Part shown: positions 7,104 through 16,177 of the stretch, piece after piece
How the letters are laid out: each line of letters begins with the position of its first letter
How positions within the stretch are numbered: the stretch's first letter is position 1
Source: Deltaproteobacteria bacterium
Lineage (GTDB): Bacteria > Myxococcota_A > Polyangia > Haliangiales > SHYZ01
Assembly: GCA_016210055.1 (NCBI GenBank)
Contig: JACQUZ010000056.1
Coordinates: 1-35,238, forward strand
Direction of reading: 5' to 3'
DNA: 35,238 bases
Position numbers and translations under genes: made by a program
The notes under the pieces: model-generated
Told to the model about the DNA's origin: nothing
The model's database searches: none
The model's input: only the letters and a program-made list of their open reading frames with translations

Positions 7104-8069
7104 CTAGCCGCCCCGCACCCACCTGTGCGCTCGGAGCCCATCAATGACTTCCGCCGGAAGCGCCCCGTCCTCCGACGCAGCGCAGTTCTCCTCGGCCTGG
7201 GCCGCGCTGCGCATGCCCGGAATCACGGTGGACACCGCCTTGTGGCTCAGGCAAAACCGCAGGGCACCGCGCGCCATCGTGGTCGCACCCGATGGTCCCG
7301 TGAGCACCGGGCGCAGCGCCTGGACCCGCCGCACCGTCTCGGCGAGGAGCGGGCCGCGAAAGTAATCGCGACGGAAGTCCCCGCGTGGGAACTGCGTGCT
7401 CTCCGTGAACTTTCCGGTCAGGCTACCCTCATCAAGCGGCACCCGAGAAAGCACGCCCACGCCATGCTCGAGGCACGTCGGGAAGAGCTCGTCTTCGGGC
7501 GATTGGTCGAACACGTTGTAGAACACCTGGAGTGCGTCGACTCGTCCGCTTCTTGCAACCCTCACGGCCGATGCGGGGTCGTGCGAATTGATTGAAATCC
7601 CGACGAGCCGGATCTTCCCCTCCTCCTTGAGGCGAACCATCGCGTCGTACCACTCGTCGGAGTCCGTCCACGCCTCGGCCCACACGTGGAGCTGCAAGAG
7701 ATCAATGCGCTCGAGCCCCAGGTTCGCGAGACTCCGCTCGCACGAGGCACGTATCCAGTCGCCGGGAAAGTTGTCCTCCAGCCTCGCGTTCGCGCGTGCC
7801 GGCCATTGCATCGACTTGGGTGGGACCTTTGTCGCGACCATCATCCCTGGGTTCGAGCGAACGAATTCGCCGACCAGGCGCTCGGAATGGCCGTCACCGT
7901 ACACGAGCGCCGTGTCGATGAAGTTGACCCCGAGCTGGCGTGCTCGGGCCAGCGCGGCGCGTGCCTCCTCGTCGCGCCTTCCACCCCACATGCTCCCGCC
8001 GATCGCCCAGGCTCCGAACGCGATCTCGGAAACCATGAGCCCGCTTTTTCCAAGAGGTCGGTATTTCAT
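7104..8069 (-). CDS. Aldo/keto reductase
   Basis: A 321-residue NADPH-dependent carbonyl reductase of the aldo/keto reductase superfamily. It begins with the family's MKYRPLGKSGLMVSEIAFGAW and shows the full catalytic tetrad: Asp52 and Tyr57 (DTALVYGDGHSE), Lys81 (ATKVPPKS) and His128 (LLQLHVW). The C-terminal cofactor region is present (STVIPGMRSAAQAEENCAA). The sequence is closest in style to the YajO/Gpr-like bacterial members that reduce small aldehydes. The substrate cannot be told from sequence. It is cytoplasmic, ends 27 nt before the FG-GAP gene on the same strand, and is divergent from the DUF1059 gene with 78 nt between starts. Start ATG 8069 fits the family N-terminus exactly. Confidence 0.93.
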   Translation of the reverse strand: MKYRPLGKSGLMVSEIAFGAWAIGGSMWGGRRDEEARAALARARQLGVNFIDTALVYGDGHSERLVGEFVRSNPGMMVATKVPPKSMQWPARANARLEDNFPGDWIRASCERSLANLGLERIDLLQLHVWAEAWTDSDEWYDAMVRLKEEGKIRLVGISINSHDPASAVRVARSGRVDALQVFYNVFDQSPEDELFPTCLEHGVGVLSRVPLDEGSLTGKFTESTQFPRGDFRRDYFRGPLLAETVRRVQALRPVLTGPSGATTMARGALRFCLSHKAVSTVIPGMRSAAQAEENCAASEDGALPAEVIDGLRAHRWVRGG

Positions 8070-8147
8070 GCGCGGCGGATGTTACCACCGAGGCATGGCT
8101 GGCACGGCGCCCAAAGGTCCCTAGAACAGTACGGGAGGAGGTGAACG

Positions 8148-8330
8148 ATGGCACGAAAAGTCGCAGACTGCCGTGATTACCCGAGCGCCACCCGTTGCAC
8201 GCTGACCATTTCGGGCGAAGAAGACGAGGTCCTGCGCGCCGCCGTAGACCACGCCGTAAGCGTGCATGGGGAACCGAACGAGCCCAAGCTCCGGGACCAG
8301 ATTCGCTCCATGCTCAAGGAGGAGCGCTGA
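8148..8330 (+). CDS. DUF1059 small protein
   Basis: A 60-residue protein of the DUF1059 type: short, with two Cys near the N-terminus (Cys8 and Cys17), followed by a helical segment (EVLRAAVDHAVSVHGEP) and the typical ending LRDQIRSMLKE. The family has been suggested to bind metal but has no proven function. An excellent ribosome site, GGGAGGAGGTG, ends 4 nt before the ATG, suggesting strong translation. It is divergent from the aldo/keto reductase and lies 59 nt ahead of the phospholipase-like gene, which appears to have its own promoter. Confidence 0.85.
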   Translation: MARKVADCRDYPSATRCTLTISGEEDEVLRAAVDHAVSVHGEPNEPKLRDQIRSMLKEER

Positions 8331-8352
8331 GTCGCTCAATGGGACGCACGCC

Positions 8353-8381
8353 TCGGCAGGGAGCAAGTTTCGCGCTATAAC
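8353..8381 (+). promoter_or_regulatory. Predicted promoter, leaderless, for the phospholipase C-like gene
   Basis: TCGGCA (8353-8358) and TATAAC (8376-8381) are separated by 17 bases and match the housekeeping -35/-10 boxes at 4 and 5 of 6 positions. Only 8 bases separate the -10 box from the ATG at 8390 and no Shine-Dalgarno sequence is present, so the transcript would start at or within a base or two of the start codon. Confidence 0.45.
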
Positions 8382-8389
8382 CTCTCGCG

Positions 8390-9337
8390 ATGCCCGCAGA
8401 GGCGATTCACATCTCCGCGTACCTCGACAGCGTCGGCCCAGCGGCACATGGAGTCCCAGGACGGCTGCGCTCGTTCCTTGCCGATCCGGCCAAGGAGCGC
8501 GCTGCCCGCCTGGGTGCCGTGCTGGTCGATCTGCCGTACTTCAACCGCTTTCCCCTCGCGGTGGCGCGGTACTTCGTCAACCTTCCACAGGCAAAATCCA
8601 CGTGGGGTGCGATCTTCCACCGCCAGGCGCCCGCCCTTGTTGGGCGATCGCTTCTCACCTTAGCCCGCGACGAAGGCGCCCTGCGTGGCAGCCCCGAGGG
8701 CGAGCTCCTTCTCGCCTTGGCTTTGGGCTACCACTCCCATGTCGCTTTGGATACTCAGGTCCATCCGCTGGTCAATGCGCTCGCACGCCCACGTGCCGCG
8801 GCCCTTGGGCGCCCCGAGATGAGCGAGCATCACGACGTGGAGAAGTATCAATCCATCTTCTTCCACGAGGATCGCTTTGGCAGGGAATTCATGGGCACGA
8901 GTGACCTTACCCGGTACATCAGCATCGATTCGGCGCTCCTCATGCGCCTCGCGCCGCTCATCAACCGTGCGCTCCGCGTGTCCCTTGCGCGCGAGCCCAA
9001 AAGGGCCGAGTGGCGACGATGGGCGCGCGGGTACGGGCAATACGGGTGGACCCTTGGTAGCGCCTTGGGCCGAGCCTTTGCCCCCGCGGAGGCCAAGATC
9101 GAGTGGCGCCCGCGCGTGTACACGGCGGTCGATTTTCCACGGCACATGGAGGCCGCAACCCAGCGCTCACGCGGGTACCTCGACGCGGCCTGGAGCTACG
9201 TGATCGGCGACGCCGACGAAGCGGCCCTCGGGCAGGTCGTGCTCGAGGGGTGCATTGACGACCCTCCACCGGAGAACGTTCTTCCGCTTCCCGACCAGCC
9301 TATCGCGACCTCGCCGCAAAGCGGGGAGCGTCATTGA
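8390..9337 (+). CDS. Zinc-dependent phospholipase C-like protein
   Basis: A 315-residue protein with the layout of the zinc-dependent phospholipase C family (Pfam Zn_dep_PLPC). It is mostly helical and His-rich at expected places: HISAYLD near the N-terminus, GYHSHVALDTQVHPLVN (about 114-130), and SEHHDVEKYQS (about 145-155), which together could supply zinc ligands. No signal peptide is visible, so secretion is not supported and the protein may act in the cytoplasm. Many members of this family are annotated only by fold, so phospholipase activity is an inference. The ATG at 8390 has no ribosome site but follows a -10-like TATAAC by 8 nt. Its last 38 nt overlap the 3' end of the convergent YiiX-like gene. 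Confidence 0.72.
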   Translation: MPAEAIHISAYLDSVGPAAHGVPGRLRSFLADPAKERAARLGAVLVDLPYFNRFPLAVARYFVNLPQAKSTWGAIFHRQAPALVGRSLLTLARDEGALRGSPEGELLLALALGYHSHVALDTQVHPLVNALARPRAAALGRPEMSEHHDVEKYQSIFFHEDRFGREFMGTSDLTRYISIDSALLMRLAPLINRALRVSLAREPKRAEWRRWARGYGQYGWTLGSALGRAFAPAEAKIEWRPRVYTAVDFPRHMEAATQRSRGYLDAAWSYVIGDADEAALGQVVLEGCIDDPPPENVLPLPDQPIATSPQSGERH

Positions 9338-9935
9338 CCAACCCCCGGGCGACCATGTCCTCGCGTGCCCCAGAGTAATACACGACCTCCCCGTAGCCGG
9401 TGAGGTGGCTCGGGCCAACCACCTTGGGAACTTCGATCCCGCGCTCCTCCGCGCGAATCGCCCAGGGGAGGAACTCGGAGCAATAGAACCTCTGGGGATC
9501 GTCCAGCCCAAGGAGTCCAAGATGGTCGTACGGCACGCCGATCTGCGCCCTAGCCCGCAAGAGGGACTCGTGCAGGTCCTTTTCGCCAAGCTCGGCCGGC
9601 CTGACCACCACCAGGTGGTGGTACCGGTGCACGAACACGTCGAGGGGGACCTCTCGGACTACCGGTGAGATCGCCTCGATCACGGTTCCGCGTTCTGCAT
9701 CATAGATCGCCGAATGGCTGTACTCGTCCCCGCCAGTCGCCAACGTGATCATGTCCCCGAGGAGCGTGTACGAGCGCGCCATGATCCAATCCCCGGACGA
9801 CGCGCTTGCCCGAATCTCATCAGCCCACTGCCTCGTGATCGCCTCATCGACCTTCTCATTCGCCGGCCGCTTGACCCACATCGACCCTGCGCATCCAACA
9901 ACTGTGAGAGAAATCACGCTGACGAACCGCCACAT
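9300..9935 (-). CDS. YiiX/YebB-like permuted NlpC/P60 cysteine hydrolase, lipoprotein
   Basis: A 211-residue predicted lipoprotein hydrolase related to the YiiX branch of permuted papain-like (NlpC/P60) enzymes, which cut amide bonds in peptidoglycan or lipids. The catalytic order is permuted: a His in GGDEYSHSAIYD (His74) comes first, with an acidic residue in GTVIEA (Glu87), and the nucleophile follows in QRFYCSEFLPWA (Cys152), after the family's YDHLGLLGLDD. ATG 9935 is preferred because it begins directly with a short lipoprotein signal (VISLTVVGC, Cys15); an ATG at 9971 adds 12 residues. The gene overlaps the convergent phospholipase-like gene by 38 nt. It follows copA on the same strand after a 147-nt G-rich (minus strand) gap in which I see no gene. 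Confidence 0.8.
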   Translation of the reverse strand: MWRFVSVISLTVVGCAGSMWVKRPANEKVDEAITRQWADEIRASASSGDWIMARSYTLLGDMITLATGGDEYSHSAIYDAERGTVIEAISPVVREVPLDVFVHRYHHLVVVRPAELGEKDLHESLLRARAQIGVPYDHLGLLGLDDPQRFYCSEFLPWAIRAEERGIEVPKVVGPSHLTGYGEVVYYSGAREDMVARGLVNDAPRFAARSR

Positions 9936-10082
9936 GCCCGGTCCAAGAGCTCGAACCGTGCCATTCGCCAAGGCCCCGGAAATCCAACATTTCCGCGAGC
10001 GTTCACGTCAACCTCTCAACGCGTCTGTCCAAGTCCACCCATAGCCCCCACCGCCGTCCCCCAAAGCCGCCCACTCTCCCGC

Positions 10083-12365
10083 CTACCGCCCCCTCCCGAG
10101 CCGCAAGGCATTCCCCACCACGGTCAAGCTGGACAGCGCCATCGCGCCTGCCGCCAGCATGGGCCCGCCGAGCTTCGACAAGAGCCCAAGTGCGGCCAAA
10201 GGTACCGCCACGAGGTTGTAGAAGAACGCCCAAAACAGGTTCTGCTGAACCACTTGCATGGTTCGTCGCGACAGGACGAAGAACTCGGGCAGCTGCGACA
10301 AGTCACCCGCGAGGAGTGTCACGTCCGCGGACTCCATGGCGACATCGGTCCCGCCACCTACGGCGATCCCCACGTCGGCCGCGGCGAGCGCCGGCGCGTC
10401 ATTGATTCCGTCGCCCACCATGGCGACCACCCGCCCGGCTTGGCGCAGCTTGCGCACGTGTGCCGCTTTGATCGCTGGCTTGACGCCTGCGAATACCCGC
10501 TCCGGCGGAATTCCGACGTCGGCGCCGACTGCCTGGGCGACGAGCGGATTGTCTCCGGTGATCATGTACACGTCGATCCCTGCCGCCGAAAGCCTCGCGA
10601 CAGCCTCGGCGGACGTGGGCTTGACCTGATCAGCGAGCCCGACAAGACCCAACGCCCGGCCTCCGGCGGCCACGGCAATGACCGTGCGCCCCTTGGCCTC
10701 GAGGTCCGCTACCCCTTTTCGGAGCGCCTCCGACGACACGCCCCTTTCCTCGAGGAACCCCAGGTGTCCAGCGAGGATCGTCTCCCCGCGGAGAAGCGTG
10801 ACGACTTGCGCCTTCGAAGTCGCACTTTCCACCGCCACTCCTTCCGCGACCACTCCGCTCACCCCGTGGCCCGGATGGGCCTCGAAATGCTCGATGGTGC
10901 AAGCGTGCACCTTCTCTGCCGCGGCCTTGGCGACCAACGCCTTGGCCAAGGGGTGCTCCGATGACGATTCGATGGACATCCCGACGCAGAGCAACTCCTC
11001 GTGGGTCACTCCAGGGAGCGGCACGACGTCCGTCACCTGCGGCTTGCCCATCGTAATGGTGCCGGTCTTGTCGAGCACCACGACGTCAGCGCGGCGGGCA
11101 CGCTCCAATGCTTCTGCGGACCTAACAAGAAGCCCTTGCTTGGCCGCACGTCCCAGCCCCACCATCATGGCCGTGGGCGTCGCCAGCCCAAGGGCGCATG
11201 GGCACGCGATGACCAGCACGGCCACCGCCGGAAGCAGCGCTGCCGAAAGTGATCTCTCGGCAGGCCCGAGAAACCAGCCCGTAAACGTCAAGAGCGCCAG
11301 CCCGAGTATCACGGGCACGAACACGCCCGCCACCCTGTCCGCCAGGCGTTGGATTGGGGCCTTCGAACCTTGTGCCTCATCGACCAGGCGCACGATTTGC
11401 GAAAGGACCGTCTCGCCACCAACCCGGGTGGCGGCCACCTTGAGCACCCCCTGCTGGTTGACCGTTCCACCCGTCACACCATCTCCCTGGCGCTTGTCCA
11501 AAGGAAGGCTCTCGCCGGTGAGCATGCTTTCATCCACCGCTGAGCTTCCTGCGACCACGGTGCCGTCGGTGGCGATGCGTTCTCCCGGGTGCACCACGAA
11601 GACGTCGCCGGGGACAAGCGCAGCGGTGGGAATGAGGACGAGGTCATCGCCCCTCTGGACTCGAGCTTCCTGGGGGCGAAGGGCGAGAAGCGCAGAGAGC
11701 GCGCTCCCTGCCCGGCGCTTGGCACGCGTCTCCAACCAGCGGCCAAAGAGGATCAAGCTCACGATCATCCCCGCGGTTTCGAAGTACAGGTGCCCATGGT
11801 GCGGAGACGTGAGCCACGCGTGAAGGGACGAGAGGTACGCGGCACTGGCACCCAGCGCAATCAGGGTGTCCATGTTCGCGGAATAGACCAGCGCCTTGCG
11901 CAGCGCCACCTGGAAGATGTGACGCCCTGGGCCGACGAGAATCAGCGTAGCGAGGAGCGCTTGGATCGGTGCGCTTCTCGGGTGATGGGGTGCTCCCATG
12001 GCGACGGCCATGAGTGGAGCCGCGAGGATCAGCGATAGAGCGGCATCGCGCCCCTCACGCGCGGGCTCCTCATCGTCTTCTTCGGCTTCCTGGGCCAAAG
12101 AGGCGCTTCTCGACCGGGCGCGGTACCCCGCTTTCTCTACCGCCTGGATGAGCCTCGTTTCGATGCGCTCATCCTTCACGTGCCGCACTACGGCGCGGGC
12201 GGCGGGAAAACTCACCATGACCTCGGCCGCCCCTGGAACGCCCTTGAGCGCCCGTTCGACCGCGGCCGCGCAGGATGCACAGGTCATGCCTGCCACCCTC
12301 AGCGTCGTGGTCGCCGTCTCGGACTTTTGGGCCGGCGGTTCACTTGCTTCCAGTGGGCTCGCCAT
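10083..12365 (-). CDS. copA: Copper-exporting P1B-type ATPase
   Basis: A 760-residue ATP-driven copper(I) exporter of the cytoplasmic membrane. In order: one heavy-metal-binding domain with MTCASC (27-32), an acidic linker ([10 protein letters not shown], about 92-101), the membrane helices, the actuator motif TGES (283-286), the metal-transport motif CPC (388-390), the phosphorylation site DKTGT (432-436), the ATP-contact SEHP (469-472) and the hinge GDGIND (651-656). CPC with an MxCxxC domain is the copper/silver-type signature. ATG 12365 is chosen because the frame upstream is low-complexity, Pro/Arg-rich sequence that is the antisense-frame reading of the helicase tail. That start overlaps the recQ stop by 26 nt, so the two are likely translationally coupled. 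No copper chaperone or CueR-type regulator is adjacent, so copper control of transcription is not apparent here. Confidence 0.95.
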   Translation of the reverse strand: MASPLEASEPPAQKSETATTTLRVAGMTCASCAAAVERALKGVPGAAEVMVSFPAARAVVRHVKDERIETRLIQAVEKAGYRARSRSASLAQEAEEDDEEPAREGRDAALSLILAAPLMAVAMGAPHHPRSAPIQALLATLILVGPGRHIFQVALRKALVYSANMDTLIALGASAAYLSSLHAWLTSPHHGHLYFETAGMIVSLILFGRWLETRAKRRAGSALSALLALRPQEARVQRGDDLVLIPTAALVPGDVFVVHPGERIATDGTVVAGSSAVDESMLTGESLPLDKRQGDGVTGGTVNQQGVLKVAATRVGGETVLSQIVRLVDEAQGSKAPIQRLADRVAGVFVPVILGLALLTFTGWFLGPAERSLSAALLPAVAVLVIACPCALGLATPTAMMVGLGRAAKQGLLVRSAEALERARRADVVVLDKTGTITMGKPQVTDVVPLPGVTHEELLCVGMSIESSSEHPLAKALVAKAAAEKVHACTIEHFEAHPGHGVSGVVAEGVAVESATSKAQVVTLLRGETILAGHLGFLEERGVSSEALRKGVADLEAKGRTVIAVAAGGRALGLVGLADQVKPTSAEAVARLSAAGIDVYMITGDNPLVAQAVGADVGIPPERVFAGVKPAIKAAHVRKLRQAGRVVAMVGDGINDAPALAAADVGIAVGGGTDVAMESADVTLLAGDLSQLPEFFVLSRRTMQVVQQNLFWAFFYNLVAVPLAALGLLSKLGGPMLAAGAMALSSLTVVGNALRLGRGR

Positions 12366-15354
12366 GGGACACGGGGTGGGTGGGCTCTCCGTCGGACGGT
12401 GAAGCCGGGGCGGACGCAGGGGCATGAACCTCGGTGGCGGAAAGGGCCCCTTCTGGGGTGGGTGGCGCAGGCGCGCTGGTCTGTGCTTCCGAGGCCGAAG
12501 ATTCGGGGCCATGGCTCTGCATGCCAGGCGTCACGGCTCCCTGGGGCATCTGGTGCCCACGACGGCGGCGTCGTCGTCGCCTGCGTCGTCGCTTCCCGTC
12601 GAGATGAGGTCCCCCCGGCGTCCCTTGCCGCTCGCCAGATGGAATAGGCATGTCGCGAGAAAGAGATGCTCCACCTTGGGGTGGCGCGGACCCAGAAGGA
12701 AGCGTCGTCCAAAACGATACGAGCGGCGACGGACCACCCACACCTTCATGGGGCGATTCCCCAACCAGGGCCTGCCCCGACTCGCCACGCGGAGGCTGCG
12801 CAACGGTTGGCCCTTGTCCGCCTCGCCTGCGCTTCCGTCGCCGGCGGCGGCGCTTCCCTTCCCCTGGAGGGCTCGGTTGACCCGGTTGCCCTGGGGGCTT
12901 TCCCATGGCTCCCGGCGCCGGGGAGTAGCCCGACGGACGCCGCACGTGCCGCCCTTGAGCCCCGTGGGGTGTCGCAGAGGCCACCGGCGCTGCGGCGAGT
13001 CGCATCGGACGCCGCACGTACTCGATGATGGGGCCGCCTTCTCGTTGTGGGGGCGGCGCCGAGAGCCCCGCGGACGTGGCCGAGACCGCAACAGAAGCCT
13101 GCGGTCCCCCTGGCTCGGGCGTTACGACCGGGGGAATGACCAGAACCGGTGATGTGAAAGCGACCGGCGGCGTGACGAGTGCTCCTCGCCCCCCCTTTTT
13201 CCGCCGGCGTCTTCGCCGCCGCCGTTTCTTCCCTTCGGCCTGCGGAGCTGCCTTTGGCTTGGGTTCGCGTGGTGGCTTTGGTTTCTTCTTGCGCCGAAGG
13301 ACCGTGATTTCACCCTCCACCGGTTCCTCAGCAGCAAGCTCCGCGGCGGTGGTCGCGATCGGCTCGACCTCTTCTTCGGCCTCGGCACCCTCGGGCAGGG
13401 CAGGCGTGATTGCTTCGGCCACGGCCGAGGGGGGAACGGCGGGAGCCTCGGGCGAAACGTCCAGGGAGACAACGCGAGTGCGAGTCCTTCTTGCCTTGGG
13501 AAGTGCCGGTCCCTCGGGGAGTGCCTCAGCCTCGGCCTCGACTTCGGCCGTCATGCGGTGGATGACGTGCTCGAGCTCGACGGCCTTCACGGCGGCAGCA
13601 TGCGCCTCGGCCGCAGACCGCAAATCGTTGTCGCAGCGACCGCAGCGCTTGACCCCTTTCTCACCCAAGTACTCGAGGATCACCTTGTTGCGGCAGCCCT
13701 CTTCCCGCACGTACGCCAAGAGCGCGTCGAGCCGCCTGCGATCCGCGATGCGCCGCTTTTCGTAGTCCTTGGCCCGCTTGGCCACCTCGGTGCGGTCTGG
13801 CGGTGGCGTGGCGAGGCAGAAAACCCCGCCCTGTTCCTCCTTTACCCACCCTTCTTCCTTGAGCAACGCCAACACCGTGCGTGCTCGACTCGCTCCCACG
13901 TGTGAAGTCATGGCGAGCTCCGCCAGCGTCGGAACCCGATCCTCCCCTCGCCAAGCGGTGAGGGCGTCGACCACCGCCATGACCTGCTTGCGCGTGGGAT
14001 ACGTCCCCTGAAGGAAGTGCTCCTGAATCGCGACGTCGTCGGGCGAGAACAGAAGAACGCAGCGAGCTGGCTTGCCATCGCGCCCGCCGCGCCCGGCTTC
14101 TTGTGCGTACTGCTCCAGGGATCCGGGGACGTGGTAGTGGAGGACATACCGTATGTCGGGCTTGTCTACCCCGAGCCCGAACGCGTTGGTCGCCACCATG
14201 ACGAGCTTGGACCGCTTTTCCATGAAGCGGGCATGCTGCTCGTCACGTTCCCGCTTCGTCATTCGCCCGTGGTACGTCGCCACGGGGATTCCATGCCGCG
14301 AAAGCTCTTCGCCGAGCTTTTCCACGGCCTTCACCGTCGCGCAATAGACGATACCCGGGCGCTTGAGCTTCTTCACTAGCGAGAGCAAGACCTTCTTCTT
14401 TTCGTCCTCGCCAGGAACCGGGATGACCTCAAAGTGCAAGTTCTCGCGATCAAAGGACGTCGTAACGAGCTTGGCCTTGGGCACGCCGAGCTGGTGGAGG
14501 ATGTCTTCGCGGACGTGGGGCGGCGCCGTGGCCGTGGTGGCAAGCACCTGGGGTCGCGAGAGCTCGTCGATGGCCTGGCGCAGCGACAAGTATGCGGGCC
14601 GGAAGTCGTGGCCCCATTGGGACACGCAGTGGGCCTCGTCCACCACGAACAGCGACACGCCGACGTTTCCGGATGCCTGCGCCATGACCTTGCGGAACTC
14701 GGGATCTGCCATCCGTTCCGGCGTGGTGAGGAGAAGCTTGCCGCCCGGCGCCATGGCCAGGGTCATCATTTCTCGCTTCTGCTTGGTGGTCAGCGTGGAG
14801 TCGAAGCGCGCGACCGCGACGCCCTTGTCCCGCATTTTTTCCACCTGATCGCGGATGAGGGCGATGAGGGGGCTCACCACGACCGTGACGCCCGGAAGGA
14901 CAAGGGACATGAGCTGATAGAGGAGCGACTTGCCTGCTCCGGTGGGCATGACGGCGAGGACATCCTTCCCCGCCAGGAGATACCGGAGCCCTTCCGCTTG
15001 ACCTGGCCGCAGCTCCTCGATTCCGAGGATTTCCGACCCCATTTTGCGGAGTGCAGGGAGCGTGGGCCGCGTTGACTTCGGTCCCGATCTCGCGCCCGCC
15101 TTGGCCTCGGTCCTTGGCTTCGCCTTGGCTTTCGCTCTTTCCGGTCGGCCGGTTTCCTGGGACTTGCTCTTGGCCCTCGCGTTCACCGAGACCCTTGCTT
15201 TCCCTACAGCTTTCCCCTTGGCGCGCGGATCTTTTTCCGTTCCTTTTTGTGCAGCCTTCGCGTGCGTAACGGTGCTCTTGGGCGAGCGCGTCGCCTTGGC
15301 GGATTTCCTTTTCGTGGCCTTGCGGCCCGTGGTGGATTTCTTAGTCGTCGGCAT
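12340..15354 (-). CDS. recQ: RecQ-family DNA helicase with basic tails
   Basis: A 1004-residue 3'-5' DNA helicase for recombination and repair. Residues 1-98 are a Lys/Ala/Pro/Thr-rich, histone-H1-like tail. The helicase core spans about 99-450: Walker A MPTGAGKS (136-143), DEAH (239-242), ATTATAPP (272-279) and motif [12 protein letters not shown] (418-427). A winged-helix-like segment (about 465-515) comes before the zinc region, where Cys554, Cys571 and Cys574 keep the RecQ spacing but the fourth ligand is Asp577 (CGRCDND). The long disordered tail (about 580-1004) is rich in Pro, Ala and Gly and carries three Lys/Arg clusters (709-719, 834-843, 921-932). No HRDC domain is seen. The start is the first ATG and has no ribosome site; the tail before Leu99 depends on it. 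The gene is divergent from the EI24 gene with only 16 nt between starts, and overlaps copA. Confidence 0.9.
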   Translation of the reverse strand: MPTTKKSTTGRKATKRKSAKATRSPKSTVTHAKAAQKGTEKDPRAKGKAVGKARVSVNARAKSKSQETGRPERAKAKAKPRTEAKAGARSGPKSTRPTLPALRKMGSEILGIEELRPGQAEGLRYLLAGKDVLAVMPTGAGKSLLYQLMSLVLPGVTVVVSPLIALIRDQVEKMRDKGVAVARFDSTLTTKQKREMMTLAMAPGGKLLLTTPERMADPEFRKVMAQASGNVGVSLFVVDEAHCVSQWGHDFRPAYLSLRQAIDELSRPQVLATTATAPPHVREDILHQLGVPKAKLVTTSFDRENLHFEVIPVPGEDEKKKVLLSLVKKLKRPGIVYCATVKAVEKLGEELSRHGIPVATYHGRMTKRERDEQHARFMEKRSKLVMVATNAFGLGVDKPDIRYVLHYHVPGSLEQYAQEAGRGGRDGKPARCVLLFSPDDVAIQEHFLQGTYPTRKQVMAVVDALTAWRGEDRVPTLAELAMTSHVGASRARTVLALLKEEGWVKEEQGGVFCLATPPPDRTEVAKRAKDYEKRRIADRRRLDALLAYVREEGCRNKVILEYLGEKGVKRCGRCDNDLRSAAEAHAAAVKAVELEHVIHRMTAEVEAEAEALPEGPALPKARRTRTRVVSLDVSPEAPAVPPSAVAEAITPALPEGAEAEEEVEPIATTAAELAAEEPVEGEITVLRRKKKPKPPREPKPKAAPQAEGKKRRRRRRRRKKGGRGALVTPPVAFTSPVLVIPPVVTPEPGGPQASVAVSATSAGLSAPPPQREGGPIIEYVRRPMRLAAAPVASATPHGAQGRHVRRPSGYSPAPGAMGKPPGQPGQPSPPGEGKRRRRRRKRRRGGQGPTVAQPPRGESGQALVGESPHEGVGGPSPLVSFWTTLPSGSAPPQGGASLSRDMPIPSGERQGTPGGPHLDGKRRRRRRRRRRRGHQMPQGAVTPGMQSHGPESSASEAQTSAPAPPTPEGALSATEVHAPASAPASPSDGEPTHPVSHGEPTGSK

Positions 15355-15358
15355 TGGT

Positions 15359-15364
15359 TAGAAT
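15359..15364 (+). promoter_or_regulatory. Candidate -10 box for a leaderless EI24 transcript
   Basis: TAGAAT matches the -10 consensus at 5 of 6 positions and ends 6 nt before the GTG at 15371, so transcription would begin at the start codon itself. No good -35 box is seen 16-18 nt upstream, which here lies inside the recQ coding sequence. No ribosome site is present. Confidence 0.35.
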
Positions 15365-15370
15365 TCGCAG

Positions 15371-16120
15371 GTGACTCTAGAGCTCCTTCGCGGCGTCCGC
15401 TACTTCTCACGAGGTGCGGCTTTTCTGTTTCATCACCGGAAGCTTTGGCCTTTGGTTGCGACTCCGCTCGTCATCTCACTTGTCGCGCTTGCCGCCGGGG
15501 CTTGGGTTGCCCTCGTCTACCTAGACGACCTTGTCAAGCTCATCGTTGCCGTGCCTTCTGGCGTTCTCGGCAAGGCATTTTGGGTCGTGACCTACGTCCT
15601 AGGCATCTTGTCCCTAGGGCTCGCGGCGTATTTTTTCTTCTTCGCCTTCGCCGCGCTTGTGGCTTCGCCAGTATCGGAGCTCCTGTCTGAAAAAGTAGAG
15701 GAGATCGTCACTGGAAGCGCACCGCCGCCGTTTTCCCTGCGGCGCTTGGCGCGCGACTTGATGAGGACATTAGCACACGAATCCCGCAAGATCCTGCATT
15801 ACTTGTGGTGGGCTTGTGTCCTTTTTGCGTGCGGAGTGTTTCTTCCCGGGGTCGGAGTTTTGGTGCAAGTCGCCGGAGGAGCGATCCTCACCGCGCGCTT
15901 CTCTGCTCACGATGCTCTCGACGCCACGATGTCCCGAAAGGGATGGTCCTACGCGCGAAAACAGGAGTTCCTGAAGCTCCACCGGGCCCGGGCATTGGGC
16001 CTCGGGGGAGGCGTGGCGCTTCTTTCTGCGCTCCCCATCCTGAACGCGATAGCGATCCCCCTGGGAGCCATCGGGGGTACGCTTCTCTTCCTGGACGAGC
16101 GGACGGAGCTTCCGGAATAG
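15371..16120 (+). CDS. EI24-domain (CysZ-like) integral membrane protein
   Basis: A 249-residue inner-membrane protein of the EI24 domain family, which includes the sulfate permease CysZ. The N-terminal ELLRGVRYFSRGAAFLFHH followed by LWPLVATPLVISL is the usual family opening. Four hydrophobic regions are visible at about 25-50, 65-97, 142-172 and 210-240, with a basic cytoplasmic loop (RRLARDLMRTLAHESRK, about 124-140) and the typical AHDALDATMSRKGWSY segment before the last region. Whether it moves sulfate is unknown: no cysteine-biosynthesis gene is near, and many bacterial EI24 proteins have no defined role. GTG 15371 is taken as start because it matches the family N-terminus; the recQ start lies only 16 nt away on the other strand, so the promoters must overlap coding sequence. 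Confidence 0.85.
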   Translation: MTLELLRGVRYFSRGAAFLFHHRKLWPLVATPLVISLVALAAGAWVALVYLDDLVKLIVAVPSGVLGKAFWVVTYVLGILSLGLAAYFFFFAFAALVASPVSELLSEKVEEIVTGSAPPPFSLRRLARDLMRTLAHESRKILHYLWWACVLFACGVFLPGVGVLVQVAGGAILTARFSAHDALDATMSRKGWSYARKQEFLKLHRARALGLGGGVALLSALPILNAIAIPLGAIGGTLLFLDERTELPE

Positions 16121-16177
16121 CGTTTCCCAGTGTAAGAGTATTTGCCTTCACACCTGGGAGACGGTCTAAGCATAAAA

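Noticed and set aside
8094..8115. TGGCACGGCGC, resembling the -24 half of a sigma-54 promoter
   Set aside because: No TTGC element follows at the required distance.
9972..10082. Strongly strand-asymmetric (C-rich on plus) gap upstream of the cysteine hydrolase
   Set aside because: No hairpin, promoter or repeat with convincing structure was found; it looks like ordinary GC-rich spacer.
9714..10964. Long open frame (416 codons) on the plus strand
   Set aside because: It spans the copA and cysteine hydrolase genes in antisense and is Arg/Pro-rich without any recognisable motif.
12550..12610. Repetitive GTCGTCGTCG-type sequence suggesting a repeat array
   Set aside because: It is the coding sequence (minus strand) of an arginine cluster in RecQ, not a DNA repeat element.
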